From Auanema rhodensis (lineage: Eukaryota > Nematoda > Chromadorea > Rhabditida > Rhabditidae), in assembly GCA_964057225.1 (NCBI GenBank), contig OZ059898.1, positions 13,355,767 to 13,419,766 on the forward strand: a DNA stretch of 64,000 nucleotides, read 5' to 3'. The translations under genes were made by a program, and so were the position numbers. The notes beneath the pieces are model-generated. The model was given only the letters and a program-made list of their open reading frames with translations. It ran no database searches and had not been told where the DNA came from. Positions 1 through 14,000 of this stretch are shown here, one piece after another. Numbering within the stretch: position 1 is the stretch's first letter; each line of letters opens with the position of its first letter.

Positions 1-1499
1 TATAGGATTATCATCAAATGGTCTTCACTCAAACGGTTTCTCATTAGTTCGACGAATTTTCAATACTAATCGAATAAGCTATTCAAAGGTTACACCATGG
101 TCAGATAGAACTTTTGGTATAAATTATATTTTAAATTGATTATATATGATTTTATATGATAGGTGATGAACTACTTGCTCCAACAAAGTTGTATATCAGA
201 CAGTTATTACCAATATTACAATCAGGTCAAGTTAAAGGATGTGCTCATATAACTGGTGGAGGAATTATTGAGAATTCAGTTCGAGTTCTAGAAAATAATG
301 ATAAAATCGCTTTAGAGGTATCAGTTTAATTAATGATTGATAATGACATTTTAATGAAAAATATTAGATTGATGTTAGTTCTTGGGACAAGCCAGCTATT
401 TTCAATTGGTTGGCTAGTATGGGACCAGTGAAAAATGACGAAATGCTTAAAACATTTAATTGGTTAGCTAGATTGTTTTAAAGAAAAATAAAGAAAAGAT
501 AAATTTTCAGTGGAATTGGAATGATTCTTGTTGTTTCACCAGCCGAAACAAAGAATGTTCTAGCTATGCTTGAATCAAGCGGGGAACAACCAAAAATCAT
601 TGGTAAAGTAATTCCAAAGAAGGATGGTGGGAACTCTGATGATTCTTTTTTGAATTTTCTTCTATTTAGCTGATAAAATCAAACTTACCAACGTTGAAAA
701 TGCATTCACAAGATTATCTGTGGAACGTCAAAGACAAGTTCGTGTAGGAATTCTGATCTCAGGTGCTGGAACAAACATGATGAAACTGATTGAGAGCTCT
801 TTGAAGCCAACAAGTCGAACAGAAGTAAGCAAATTGAATATCAGTTTCTTTGTAATCTCAAACTTAGATTGCCATTGTTATTTCAAATAAACCGGATGCA
901 AAAGGGTTGATGAAAGCTCAACAGAAGGGGATTCGAACTCTAGTCATACCACATACAGCGATCAGGGAAGAAGGTGATCGTAAAATATCGGAGGTTCAAT
1001 CACATCAATTGGGTTTATTGAAATTTCTGGATTTCAGGTTTTACAAAGTGCTTCTGTCGAGTTAGTATGCTTAGCTGGCTACATGCGATTGATGTCAGCT
1101 GAATTTGTTCAGAGATGGAGAAACAAAATCATTAACATTCATCCATCACTTTTACCTTCCTTTAAAGGTATGTTACTCTTACATCTAACAGCCTGTTATC
1201 AACTTGATGCGATTGTTTTAGGAGCTCATGCTGTTGAAGATGCTCTAGCTTTTGGCAGCAAAATAACTGGCTGTACTGTTCATTACGTGGACGTAAGTAT
1301 AACAAATTTTATTTCTCTATAAACTGCATAATAGGAAGAATTGGATCATGGACCAATTATCATGCAAGCAGCTGTCTGCGTTGATGATGATGATACATCT
1401 GAGATGTTACATAAGAAAATTCAAGAGAAAGAACACGAACTATATCCATTGGCTATGCAAAATGTAGCCGATAAGATTCTTCTACAACCGAAACATTGA
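1..1499 (+). CDS. GART: Multifunctional purine synthesis enzyme, C-terminal part (AIRS end + GAR transformylase), 5' partial
   Basis: The spliced reading runs from the window edge to a TGA at 1497-1499. The first exons (to about 640) match the C-terminal half of the AIR synthetase domain, with the glycine-rich ITGGGIIENSVR segment and FNWLASMGPV. From about 720 the GAR transformylase domain follows, with ILISGAGTNM near its start, the catalytic NIHPSLLPSF (Asn and His) and EELDHGPIIMQ carrying the catalytic Asp. This domain transfers a formyl group from 10-formyl-THF to GAR in the cytosol. The intron after SFKG is best read as 1168-1221 (GTATGT to TTTTAG), which restores the conserved G-x-x-A-x-x-x-AL segment. 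A shorter 24-nt alternative would add unrelated residues. The upstream GARS domain lies outside the window. Confidence 0.93.
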
Positions 1500-2030
1500 A
1501 AAAGAAATTTTTAATAGCATTGTATATATTTGTATTTATTATTACAATATATTTTTAATTTATTATAGTCTTATATCAATTTAATATGAAAATTGTTGTT
1601 TAACATACATACAGTAGTACCAGACATACACTATAGTACCGAAATAATTGCCATTTTTGACGATTTCTGTTGAAATTAAGAAAAACAGAAATGATGAAAG
1701 GAAAGATTTCTATAACTACATCATACCTCCTATATCTAAAAATTGAAACTAAGAAGAAAAAAAGGTTATTGAGATTAGAACATTGACGTTTATACAACTC
1801 CGACGCAGTTTATGAATATTAAAAAAAATAAAATATATATATATTCTCAAAGTCTGATTAGAAAAAAAATATTTATATGCATTTTTTGGGGATCCCGGAT
1901 TTCAAATATTCATATCTCCAAAATCTTTTTAAAAGATTTTCTCAAAAATTCGGTAGAGCATTAAAGTAGGAATTTCCAATTTCTTGAACTCTGACTCTCT
2001 TGAACTTCTTTCTCACTCTTGAACTTGAAA
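1500..2030. other. Spacer between GART and the satellite array
   Basis: AT-rich sequence with no convincing coding potential, containing the GART 3' UTR. Bases about 1972-2026 carry an imperfect triplication of a CTCTTGAACTT-like motif directly against the left satellite boundary, possibly a remnant of the expansion or insertion point. Confidence 0.6.
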
Positions 2031-5000
2031 TTTGGCTGTGACTCTTCAAATTTCCGGAAAAAAGGTTTATATAGGCCTCATCCACAAGATTTGTTCACAA
2101 AAAAGTTCAGGCTGTAGGCACGTTGTGTCCGGTGATTGTTCGATTTTGTCAAAGATCATAAACTATAATCAAATGAAAATACTCTGAGGTTGGGTATTCA
2201 GATGTGTACATTCTGAAATTCTTAGTGAGATTTGGCTGTGACTTTTCAAATTTCCGGAAAAAAGGTTTATATAGGCCTCATCCACAAGATTTGTTCACAA
2301 AAAAGTTCAGGCTGTAGGCACGTTGTGTCCGGTGATTGTTCGATTTTGTCAAAGATCATAAACTATAATCAAATGAAAATACTCTGAGGTTGGGTATTCA
2401 GATGTGTAGATTCTGAAATTCTTAGTGAGATTTGGCTGTGACTTTTCAAATTTCCGGAAAAAAGGTTTATATAGGCCTCATCCACAAGATTTGTTCACAA
2501 AAAAGTTCAGGCTGTAGGCACGTTGTGTCCGGTGATTGTTCGATTTTGTCAAAGATCATAAACTATAATCAAATGAAAATACTCTGAGGTTGGGTATTCA
2601 GATGTGTAGATTCTGAAATTCTTAGTGAGATTTGGCTGTGACTTTTCAAATTTCCGGAAAAAAGGTTTATATAGGCCTCATCCACAAGATTTGTTCACAA
2701 AAAAGTTCAGACTGTAGGCACGTTGTGTCCGGTGATTGTTCGATTTTGTCAAAGATCATAAACTATAATCAAATGAAAATACTCTGAGGTTGGGTATTCA
2801 GATGTGTAGATTCTGAAATTCTTAGTGAGATTTGGCTGTGACTTTTCAAATTTCTAGAAAAAAGGTTTATATAGGCCCCATCCACAAGATTTGTTCACAA
2901 AAAAGTTCAGGCTGTAGGCACGTTGTGTCCGGTGATTGTTCGATTTTGTCAAAGATCATAAACTATAATCAAATGAAAATACTCTGAGGTTGGGTATTCA
3001 GATGTGTAGATTCTGAAATTCTTAGTGAGATTTGGCTGTGACTTTTCAAATTTCTAGAAAAAAGGTTTATATAGGCCCCATCCACAAGATTTGTTCACAA
3101 AAAAGTTCAGGCTGTAGGCACGTTGTGTCCGGTGATTGTTCGATTTTGTCAAAGATCATAAACTATAATCAAATGAAAATACTCTGAGGTTGGGTATTCA
3201 GATGTGTAGATTCTGAAATTCTTAGTGAGATTTGGCTGTGACTTTTCAAATTTCCGGAAAAAAGGTTTATATAGGCCTCATCCACAAGATTTGTTCACAA
3301 AAAAGTTCAGGCTGTAGGCACGTTGTGTCCGGTGATTGTTCGATTTTGTCAAAGATCATAAACTATAATCAAATGAAAATACTCTGAGGTTGGGTATTCA
3401 GATGTGTAGATTCTGAAATTCTTAGTGAGATTTGGCTGTGACTTTTCAAATTTCCGGAAAAAAGGTTTATATAGGCCTCATCCACAAGATTTGTTCACAA
3501 AAAAGTTCAGGCTGTAGGCACGTTGTGTCCGGTGATTGTTCGATTTTGTCAAAGATCATAAACTATAATCAAATGAAAATACTCTGAGGTTGGGTATTCA
3601 GATGTGTAGATTCTGAAATTCTTGGTGAGATTTGGCTGTGACTTTTCAAATTTCCGGAAAAAAGGTTTATATAGGCCCCATCCACAAGATTTGTTCACAA
3701 AAAAGTTCAGGCTGTAGGCACGTTGTGTCCGGTGATTGTTCGATTTTGTCAAAGATCATAAACTATAATCAAATGAAAATACTCTGAGGTTGGGTATTCA
3801 GATGTGTAGATTCTGAAATTCTTAGTGAGATTTGGCTGTGACTTTTCAAATTTCCGGAAAAAAGGTTTATATAGGCCTCATCCACAAGATTTGTTCACAA
3901 AAAAGTTCAGGCTGTAGGCACGTTGTGTCCGGTGATTGTTCGATTTTGTCAAAGATCATAAACTATAATCAAATGAAAATACTCTGAGGTTGGGTATTCA
4001 GATGTGTAGATTCTGAAATTCTTAGTGAGATTTGGCTGTGACTTTTCAAATTTCCGGAAAAAAGGTTTAAATAGGCCTCATCCACAAGATTTGTTCACAA
4101 AAAAGTTCAGGCTGTAGGCACGTTGTGTCCGGTGATTGTTCGATTTTGTCAAAGATCATAAACTATAATCAAATGAAAATACTCTGAGGTTGGGTATTCA
4201 GATGTGTAGATTCTGAAATTCTTAGTGAGATTTGGCTGTGACTTTTCAAATTTCCGGAAAAAAGGTTTATATAGGCCCCATCCACAAGATTTGTTCACAA
4301 AAAAGTTCAGGCTGTAGGCACGTTGTGTCCGGTGATTGTTCGATTTTGTCAAAGATCATAAACTATAATCAAATGAAAATACTCTGAAGTTGGGTATTCA
4401 GATGTGTAGAATCTGAATTTCTTAGTGAGATTTGGCTGTGACTTTTCAAATTTCCGGAAAAAAGGTTTATATAGGCCTCATCCACAAGATTTGTTCACAA
4501 AAAAGTTCAGGCTGTAGGCACGTTGTGTCCGGTGATTGTTCGATTTTGTCAAAGATCATAAACTATAATCAAATGAAAATACTCTGAGGTTGGGTATTCA
4601 GATGTGTAGATTCTGAATTTCTTAGTGAGATTTGGCTGTGACTTTTCAAATTTCCGGAAAAAAGGTTTATATAGGCCTCATCCACAAGATTTGTTCACAA
4701 AAAAGTTCAGGCTGTAGGCACGTTGTGTCCGGTGATTGTTCGATTTTGTCAAAGATCATAAACTATAATCAAATGAAAATACTCTGAAGTTGGGTATTCA
4801 GATGTGTAGAATCTGAATTTCTTAGTGAGATTTGGCTCTGACTTTTCAAATTTCCGGAAAAAAGGTTTATATAGGCCCCATCCACAAGATTTGTTCACAA
4901 AAAAGTTCAGGCTGTAGGCACGTTGTGTCCGGTGATTGTTCGATTTTGTCAAAGATCATAAACTATAATCAAATGAAAATACTCTGAAGTTGGGTATTCA

Positions 5001-8000
5001 GATGTGTAGAATCTGAATTTCTTAGTGAGATTTGGCTGTGACTTTTCAAATTTCCGGAAAAAAGGTTTATATAGGCCTCATCCACAAGATTTGTTCACAA
5101 AAAAGTTCAGACTGTAGGCACGTTGTGTCCGGTGATTGTTCGATTTTGTCAAAGATCATAAACTATAATCAAATGAAAATACTCTGAGGTTGGGTATTCA
5201 GATGTGTAGATTCTGAAATTCTTAGTGAGATTTGGCTCTGACTTTTCAAATTTCCGGAAAAAAGGTTTATATAGGCCTCATCCACAAGATTTGTTCACAA
5301 AAAAGTTCAGACTGTAGGCACGTTGTGTCCGGTGATTGTTCGATTTTGTCAAAGATCATAAACTATAATCAAATGAAAATACTCTGAAGTTGGGTATTCA
5401 GATGTGTAGAATCTGAATTTCTTAGTGAGATTTGGCTGTGACTTTTCAAATTTCCGGAAAAAAGGTTTATATAGGCCTCATCCACAAGATTTGTTCACAA
5501 AAAAGTTCAGGCTGTAGGCACGTTGTGTCCGGTGATTGTTCGATTTTGTCAAAGATCATAAACTATAATCAAATGAAAATACTCTGAAGTTGGGTATTCA
5601 GATGTGTAGAATCTGAATTTCTTAGTGAGATTTGGCTGTGACTTTTCAAATTTCCGGAAAAAAGGTTTATATAGGCCTCATCCACAAGATTTGTTCACAA
5701 AAAAGTTCAGGCTGTAGGCACGTTGTGTCCGGTGATTGTTCGATTTTGTCAAAGATCATAAACTATAATCAAATGAAAATACTCTGAAGTTGGGTATTCA
5801 GATGTGTAGAATCTGAATTTCTTATTGAGATTTGGCTGTGACTTTTCAAATTTCCGGAAAAAAGGTTTATATAGGCCTCATCCACAAGATTTGTTCACAA
5901 AAAAGTTCAGGCTGTAGGCACGTTGTGTCCGGTGATTGTTCGATTTTGTCAAAGATCATAAACTATAATCAAATAAAAATACTCTGAGGTTGGGTATTCA
6001 GATGTGTAGATTCTGAATTGCTTAGTGAGATTTGGCTGTGACTTTTCAAATTTCCGGAAAAAAGGTTTATATAGGCCTCATCCACAAGATTTGTTCACAA
6101 AAAAGTTCAGGCTGTAGGCACGTTGTGTCCGGTGATTGTTCGATTTTGTCAAAGATCATAAACTATAATCAAATAAAAATACTCTGAGGTTGGGTATTCA
6201 GATGTGTAGATTCTGAATTGCTTAGTGAGATTTGGCTGTGACTTTTCAAATTTCCAGAAAAAAGGTTTATATAGGCCCCATCCACAAGATTTGTTCACAA
6301 AAAAGTTCAGGCTGTAGGCACGTTGTGTCCGGTGATTGTTCGATTTTGTCAAAGATCATAAACTATAATCAAATAAAAATACTCTGAGGTTGGGTATTCA
6401 GATGTGTAGATTCTGAATTGCTTAGTGAGATTTGGCTGTGACTTTTCAAATTTCCGGAAAAAAGGTTTATATAGGCCTCATCCACAAGATTTGTTCACAA
6501 AAAAGTTCAGGCTGTAGGCACGTTGTGTCCGGTGATTGTTCGATTTTGTCAAAGATCATAAACTATAATCAAATGAAAATACTCTGAGGTTGGGTATTCA
6601 GATGTGTAGATTCTGAATTGCTTAGTGAGATTTGGCTGTGACTTTTCAAATTTCCAGAAAAAAGGTTTATATAGGCCCCATCCACAAGATTTGTTCACAA
6701 AAAAGTTCAGGCTGTAGGCACGTTGTGTCCGGTGATTGTTCGATTTTGTCAAAGATCATAAACTATAATCAAATAAAAATACTCTGAGGTTGGGTATTCA
6801 GATGTGTAGATTCTGAAATTCTTAGTGAGATTTGGCTGTGACTTTTCAAATTTCCAGAAAAAAGGTTTATATAGGCCTCATCCACAAGATTTGTTCACAA
6901 AAAAGTTCAGGCTGTAGGCACGTTGTGTCCGGTGATTGTTCGATTTTGTCAAAGATCATAAACTATAATCAAATGAAAATACTCTGAGGTTGGGTATTCA
7001 GATGTGTAGATTCTGAAATTCTTAGTGAGATTTGGCTCTGACTTTTCAAATTTCCGGAAAAAAGGTTTATATAGGCCTCATCCACAAGATTTGTTCACAA
7101 AAAAGTTCAGGCTGTAGGCACGTTGTGTCCGGTGATTGTTCGATTTTGTCAAAGATCATAAACTATAATCAAATGAAAATACTCTGAAGTTGGGTATTCA
7201 GATGTGTAGATTCTGAAATTCTTAGTGAGATTTGGCTGTGACTTTTCAAATTTCCAGAAAAAAGGTTTATATAGGCCCCATCCACAAGATTTGTTCACAA
7301 AAAAGTTCAGGCTGTAGGCACGTTGTGTCCGGTGATTGTTCGATTTTGTCAAAGATCATAAACTATAATCAAATGAAAATACTCTGAAGTTGGGTATTCA
7401 GATGTGTAGATTCTGAAATTCTTAGTGAGATTTGGCTGTGACTTTTCAAATTTCCAGAAAAAAGGTTTATATAGGCCCCATCCACAAGATTTGTTCACAA
7501 AAAAGTTCAGGCTGTAGGCACGTTGTGTCCGGTGATTGTTCGATTTTGTCAAAGATCATAAACTATAATCAAATGAAAATACTCTGAAGTTGGGTATTCA
7601 GATGTGTAGATTCTGAAATTCTTAGTGAGATTTGGCTCTGACTTTTCAAATTTCCGGAAAAAAGGTTTATATAGGCCTCATCCACAAGATTTGTTCACAA
7701 AAAAGTTCAGGCTGTAGGCACGTTGTGTCCGGTGATTGTTCGATTTTGTCAAAGATCATAAACTATAATCAAATAAAAATACTCTGAGGTTGGGTATTCA
7801 GATGTGTAGATTCTGAAATTCTTAGTGAGATTTGGCTGTGACTTTTCAAATTTCCAGAAAAAAGGTTTATATAGGCCCCATCCACAAGATTTGTTCACAA
7901 AAAAGTTCAGGCTGTAGGCACGTTGTGTCCGGTGATTGTTCGATTTTGTCAAAGATCATAAACTATAATCAAATAAAAATACTCTGAGGTTGGGTATTCA

Positions 8001-11000
8001 GATGTGTAGATTCTGAAATTCTTAGTGAGATTTGGCTCTGACTTTTCAAATTTCCGGAAAAAAGGTTTATATAGGCCCCATCCACAAGATTTGTTCACAA
8101 AAAAGTTCAGGCTGTAGGCACGTTGTGTCCGGTGATTGTTCGATTTTGTCAAAGATCATAAACTATAATCAAATAAAAATACTCTGAGGTTGGGTATTCA
8201 GATGTGTAGATTCTGAAATTCTTAGTGAGATTTGGCTCTGACTTTTCAAATTTCCGGAAAAAAGGTTTATATAGGCCTCATCCACAAGATTTGTTCACAA
8301 AAAAGTTCAGGCTGTAGGCACGTTGTGTCCGGTGATTGTTCGATTTTGTCAAAGATCATAAACTATAATCAAATAAAAATACTCTGAGGTTGGGTATTCA
8401 GATGTGTAGATTCTGAAATTCTTAGTGAGATTTGGCTCTGACTTTTCAAATTTCCGGAAAAAAGGTTTATATAGGCCCCATCCACAAGATTTGTTCACAA
8501 AAAAGTTCAGGCTGTAGGCACGTTGTGTCCGGTGATTGTTCGATTTTGTCAAAGATCATAAACTATAATCAAATGAAAATATTCTGAGGTTGGGTATTCA
8601 GATGTGTAGAATCTGAATTTCTTAGTGAGATTTGGCTGTGACTTTTCAAATTTCCGGAAAAAAGGTTTATATAGGCCTCATCCACAAGATTTGTTCACAA
8701 AAAAGTTCAGGCTGTAGGCACGTTGTGTCCGGTGATTGTTCGATTTTGTCAAAGATCATAAACTATAATCAAATGAAAATACTCTGAAGTTGGGTATTCA
8801 GATGTGTAGATTCTGAAATTCTTAGTGAGATTTGGCTGTGACTTTTCAAATTTCCAGAAAAAAGGTTTATATAGGCCCCATCCACAAGATTTGTTCACAA
8901 AAAAGTTCAGGCTGTAGGCACGTTGTGTCCGGTGATTGTTCGATTTTGTCAAAGATCATAAACTATAATCAAATGAAAATACTCTGAAGTTGGGTATTCA
9001 GATGTGTAGATTCTGAAATTCTTAGTGAGATTTGGCTCTGACTTTTCAAATTTCCGGAAAAAAGGTTTAAATAGGCCTCATCCACAAGATTTGTTCACAA
9101 AAAAGTTCAGGCTGTAGGCACGTTGTGTCCGGTGATTGTTCGATTTTGTCAAAGATCATAAACTATAATCAAATGAAAATACTCTGAAGTTGGGTATTCA
9201 GATGTGTAGATTCTGAAATTCTTAGTGAGATTTGGCTGTGACTTTTCAAATTTCCAGAAAAAAGGTTTATATAGGCCTCATCCACAAGATTTGTTCACAA
9301 AAAAGTTCAGGCTGTAGTCACGTTGTGTCCGGTGATTGTTCGATTTTGTCAAAGATCATAAACTATAATCAAAAAAAAATACTCTGAGGTTGGGTATTCA
9401 GATGTGTAGATTCTGAAATTCTTAGTGAGATTTGGCTGTGACTTTTCAAATTTCCAGAAAAAAGGTTTATATAGGCCTCATCCACAAGATTTGTTCACAA
9501 AAAAGTTCAGGCTGTAGGCACGTTGTGTCCGGTGATTGTTCGATTTTGTCAAAGATCATAAACTATAATCAAAAAAAAATACTCTGAGGTTGGGTATTCA
9601 GATGTGTAGATTCTGAAATTCTTAGTGAGATTTGGCTGTGACTTTTCAAATTTCCAGAAAAAAGGTTTATATAGGCCCCATCCACAAGATTTGTTCACAA
9701 AAAAGTTCAGGCTGTAGGCACGTTGTGTCCGGTGATTGTTCGATTTTGTCAAAGATCATAAACTATAATCAAAAAAAAATACTCTGAGGTTGGGTATTCA
9801 GATGTGTAGATTCTGAAATTCTTAGTGAGATTTGGCTGTGACTTTTCAAATTTCTAGAAAAAAGGTTTATATAGGCCCCATCCACAAGATTTGTTCACAA
9901 AAAAGTTCAGGCTGTAGGCACGTTGTGTCCGGTGATTGTTCGATTTTGTCAAAGATCATAAACTATAATCAAATGAAAATACTCTGAGGTTGGGTATTCA
10001 GATGTGTAGATTCTGAAATTCTTAGTGAGATTTGGCTGTGACTTTTCAAATTTCCAGAAAAAAGGTTTATATAGGCCTCATCCACAAGATTTGTTCACAA
10101 AAAAGTTCAGGCTGTAGGCACGTTGTGTCCGGTGATTGTTCGATTTTGTCAAAGATCATAAACTATAATCAAAAAAAAATACTCTGAGGTTGGGTATTCA
10201 GATGTGTAGATTCTGAAATTCTTAGTGAGATTTGGCTGTGACTTTTCAAATTTCTAGAAAAAAGGTTTATATAGGCCCCATCCACAAGATTTGTTCACAA
10301 AAAAGTTCAGGCTGTAGGCACGTTGTGTCCGGTGATTGTTCGATTTTGTCAAAGATCATAAACTATAATCAAATGAAAATACTCTGAGGTTGGGTATTCA
10401 GATGTGTAGATTCTGAAATTCTTAGTGAGATTTGGCTGTGACTTTTCAAATTTCCAGAAAAAAGGTTTATATAGGCCTCATCCACAAGATTTGTTCACAA
10501 AAAAGTTCAGGCTGTAGGCACGTTGTGTCCGGTGATTGTTCGATTTTGTCAAAGATCATAAACTATAATCAAATAAAAATACTCTGAGGTTGGGTATTCA
10601 GATGTGTAGATTCTGAAATTCTTAGTGAGATTTGGCTGTGACTTTTCAAATTTCTAGAAAAAAGGTTTATATAGGCCCCATCCACAAGATTTGTTCACAA
10701 AAAAGTTCAGGCTGTAGGCACGTTGTGTCCGGTGATTGTTCGATTTTGTCAAAGATCATAAACTATAATCAAATGAAAATACTCTGAGGTTGGGTATTCA
10801 GATGTGTAGATTCTGAAATTCTTAGTGAGATTTGGCTGTGACTTTTCAAATTTCCAGAAAAAAGGTTTATATAGGCCTCATCCACAAGATTTGTTCACAA
10901 AAAAGTTCAGGCTGTAGGCACGTTGTGTCCGGTGATTGTTCGATTTTGTCAAAGATCATAAACTATAATCAAATGAAAATACTCTGAAGTTGGGTATTCA

Positions 11001-14000
11001 GATGTGTAGATTCTGAAATTCTTAGTGAGATTTGGCTGTGACTTTTCAAATTTCTAGAAAAAAGGTTTATATAGGCCCCATCCACAAGATTTGTTCACAA
11101 AAAAGTTCAGGCTGTAGGCACGTTGTGTCCGGTGATTGTTCGATTTTGTCAAAGATCATAAACTATAATCAAATAAAAATACTCTGAGGTTGGGTATTCA
11201 GATGTGTAGAATCTGAAATTCTTAGTGAGATTTGGCTGTGACTTTTCAAATTTCTAGAAAAAAGGTTTATATAGGCCCCATCCACAAGATTTGTTCACAA
11301 AAAAGTTCAGGCTGTAGGCACGTTGTGTCCGGTGATTGTTCGATTTTGTCAAAGATCATAAACTATAATCAAATGAAAATACTCTGAAGTTGGGTATTCA
11401 GATGTGTAGATTCTGAAATTCTTAGTGAGATTTGGCTGTGACTTTTCAAATTTCCAGAAAAAAGGTTTATATAGGCCCCATCCACAAGATTTGTTCACAA
11501 AAAAGTTCAGGCTGTAGGCACGTTGTGTCCGGTGATTGTTCGATTTTGTCAAAGATCATAAACTATAATCAAATGAAAATACTCTGAAGTTGGGTATTCA
11601 GATGTGTAGATTCTGAAATTCTTAGTGAGATTTGGCTCTGACTTTTCAAATTTCCGGAAAAAAGGTTTAAATAGGCCTCATCCACAAGATTTGTTCACAA
11701 AAAAGTTCAGGCTGTAGGCACGTTGTGTCCGGTGATTGTTCGATTTTGTCAAAGATCATAAACTATAATCAAATGAAAATACTCTGAAGTTGGGTATTCA
11801 GATGTGTAGATTCTGAAATTCTTAGTGAGATTTGGCTGTGACTTTTCAAATTTCCAGAAAAAAGGTTTATATAGGCCTCATCCACAAGATTTGTTCACAA
11901 AAAAGTTCAGGCTGTAGTCACGTTGTGTCCGGTGATTGTTCGATTTTGTCAAAGATCATAAACTATAATCAAAAAAAAATACTCTGAGGTTGGGTATTCA
12001 GATGTGTAGATTCTGAAATTCTTAGTGAGATTTGGCTGTGACTTTTCAAATTTCCAGAAAAAAGGTTTATATAGGCCTCATCCACAAGATTTGTTCACAA
12101 AAAAGTTCAGGCTGTAGGCACGTTGTGTCCGGTGATTGTTCGATTTTGTCAAAGATCATAAACTATAATCAAAAAAAAATACTCTGAGGTTGGGTATTCA
12201 GATGTGTAGATTCTGAAATTCTTAGTGAGATTTGGCTGTGACTTTTCAAATTTCCAGAAAAAAGGTTTATATAGGCCCCATCCACAAGATTTGTTCACAA
12301 AAAAGTTCAGGCTGTAGGCACGTTGTGTCCGGTGATTGTTCGATTTTGTCAAAGATCATAAACTATAATCAAAAAAAAATACTCTGAGGTTGGGTATTCA
12401 GATGTGTAGATTCTGAAATTCTTAGTGAGATTTGGCTGTGACTTTTCAAATTTCTAGAAAAAAGGTTTATATAGGCCCCATCCACAAGATTTGTTCACAA
12501 AAAAGTTCAGGCTGTAGGCACGTTGTGTCCGGTGATTGTTCGATTTTGTCAAAGATCATAAACTATAATCAAATGAAAATACTCTGAGGTTGGGTATTCA
12601 GATGTGTAGATTCTGAAATTCTTAGTGAGATTTGGCTGTGACTTTTCAAATTTCCAGAAAAAAGGTTTATATAGGCCTCATCCACAAGATTTGTTCACAA
12701 AAAAGTTCAGGCTGTAGGCACGTTGTGTCCGGTGATTGTTCGATTTTGTCAAAGATCATAAACTATAATCAAAAAAAAATACTCTGAGGTTGGGTATTCA
12801 GATGTGTAGATTCTGAAATTCTTAGTGAGATTTGGCTGTGACTTTTCAAATTTCTAGAAAAAAGGTTTATATAGGCCCCATCCACAAGATTTGTTCACAA
12901 AAAAGTTCAGGCTGTAGGCACGTTGTGTCCGGTGATTGTTCGATTTTGTCAAAGATCATAAACTATAATCAAATGAAAATACTCTGAGGTTGGGTATTCA
13001 GATGTGTAGATTCTGAAATTCTTAGTGAGATTTGGCTGTGACTTTTCAAATTTCCAGAAAAAAGGTTTATATAGGCCTCATCCACAAGATTTGTTCACAA
13101 AAAAGTTCAGGCTGTAGGCACGTTGTGTCCGGTGATTGTTCGATTTTGTCAAAGATCATAAACTATAATCAAATAAAAATACTCTGAGGTTGGGTATTCA
13201 GATGTGTAGATTCTGAAATTCTTAGTGAGATTTGGCTGTGACTTTTCAAATTTCTAGAAAAAAGGTTTATATAGGCCCCATCCACAAGATTTGTTCACAA
13301 AAAAGTTCAGGCTGTAGGCACGTTGTGTCCGGTGATTGTTCGATTTTGTCAAAGATCATAAACTATAATCAAATGAAAATACTCTGAGGTTGGGTATTCA
13401 GATGTGTAGATTCTGAAATTCTTAGTGAGATTTGGCTGTGACTTTTCAAATTTCCAGAAAAAAGGTTTATATAGGCCTCATCCACAAGATTTGTTCACAA
13501 AAAAGTTCAGGCTGTAGGCACGTTGTGTCCGGTGATTGTTCGATTTTGTCAAAGATCATAAACTATAATCAAATGAAAATACTCTGAAGTTGGGTATTCA
13601 GATGTGTAGATTCTGAAATTCTTAGTGAGATTTGGCTGTGACTTTTCAAATTTCTAGAAAAAAGGTTTATATAGGCCCCATCCACAAGATTTGTTCACAA
13701 AAAAGTTCAGGCTGTAGGCACGTTGTGTCCGGTGATTGTTCGATTTTGTCAAAGATCATAAACTATAATCAAATAAAAATACTCTGAGGTTGGGTATTCA
13801 GATGTGTAGAATCTGAAATTCTTAGTGAGATTTGGCTGTGACTTTTCAAATTTCTAGAAAAAAGGTTTATATAGGCCCCATCCACAAGATTTGTTCACAA
13901 AAAAGTTCAGGCTGTAGGCACGTTGTGTCCGGTGATTGTTCGATTTTGTCAAAGATCATAAACTATAATCAAATAAAAATACTCTGAGGTTGGGTATTCA

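Noticed and set aside
900-950. tRNA T-loop-like GGGATTCGAACTC
   Set aside because: It is part of the GART coding sequence (KGIRTL) and no cloverleaf can be built around it.
1168-1191. 24-nt intron in GART (GTATGT...TAACAG)
   Set aside because: It would insert about ten non-family residues after SFKG; using the TTTTAG at 1221 gives a 54-nt intron and restores the conserved sequence.
3549-12352. Repeated 67-codon antisense ORFs in the satellite, starting MTKSNNHRTQRAYSL
   Set aside because: They are 204 nt long in a 200-bp monomer, occur only in monomers with GGCCCCA and without CTAG or other stop-generating changes, and show no codon-position bias in the substitutions. They are chance open frames of the repeat.
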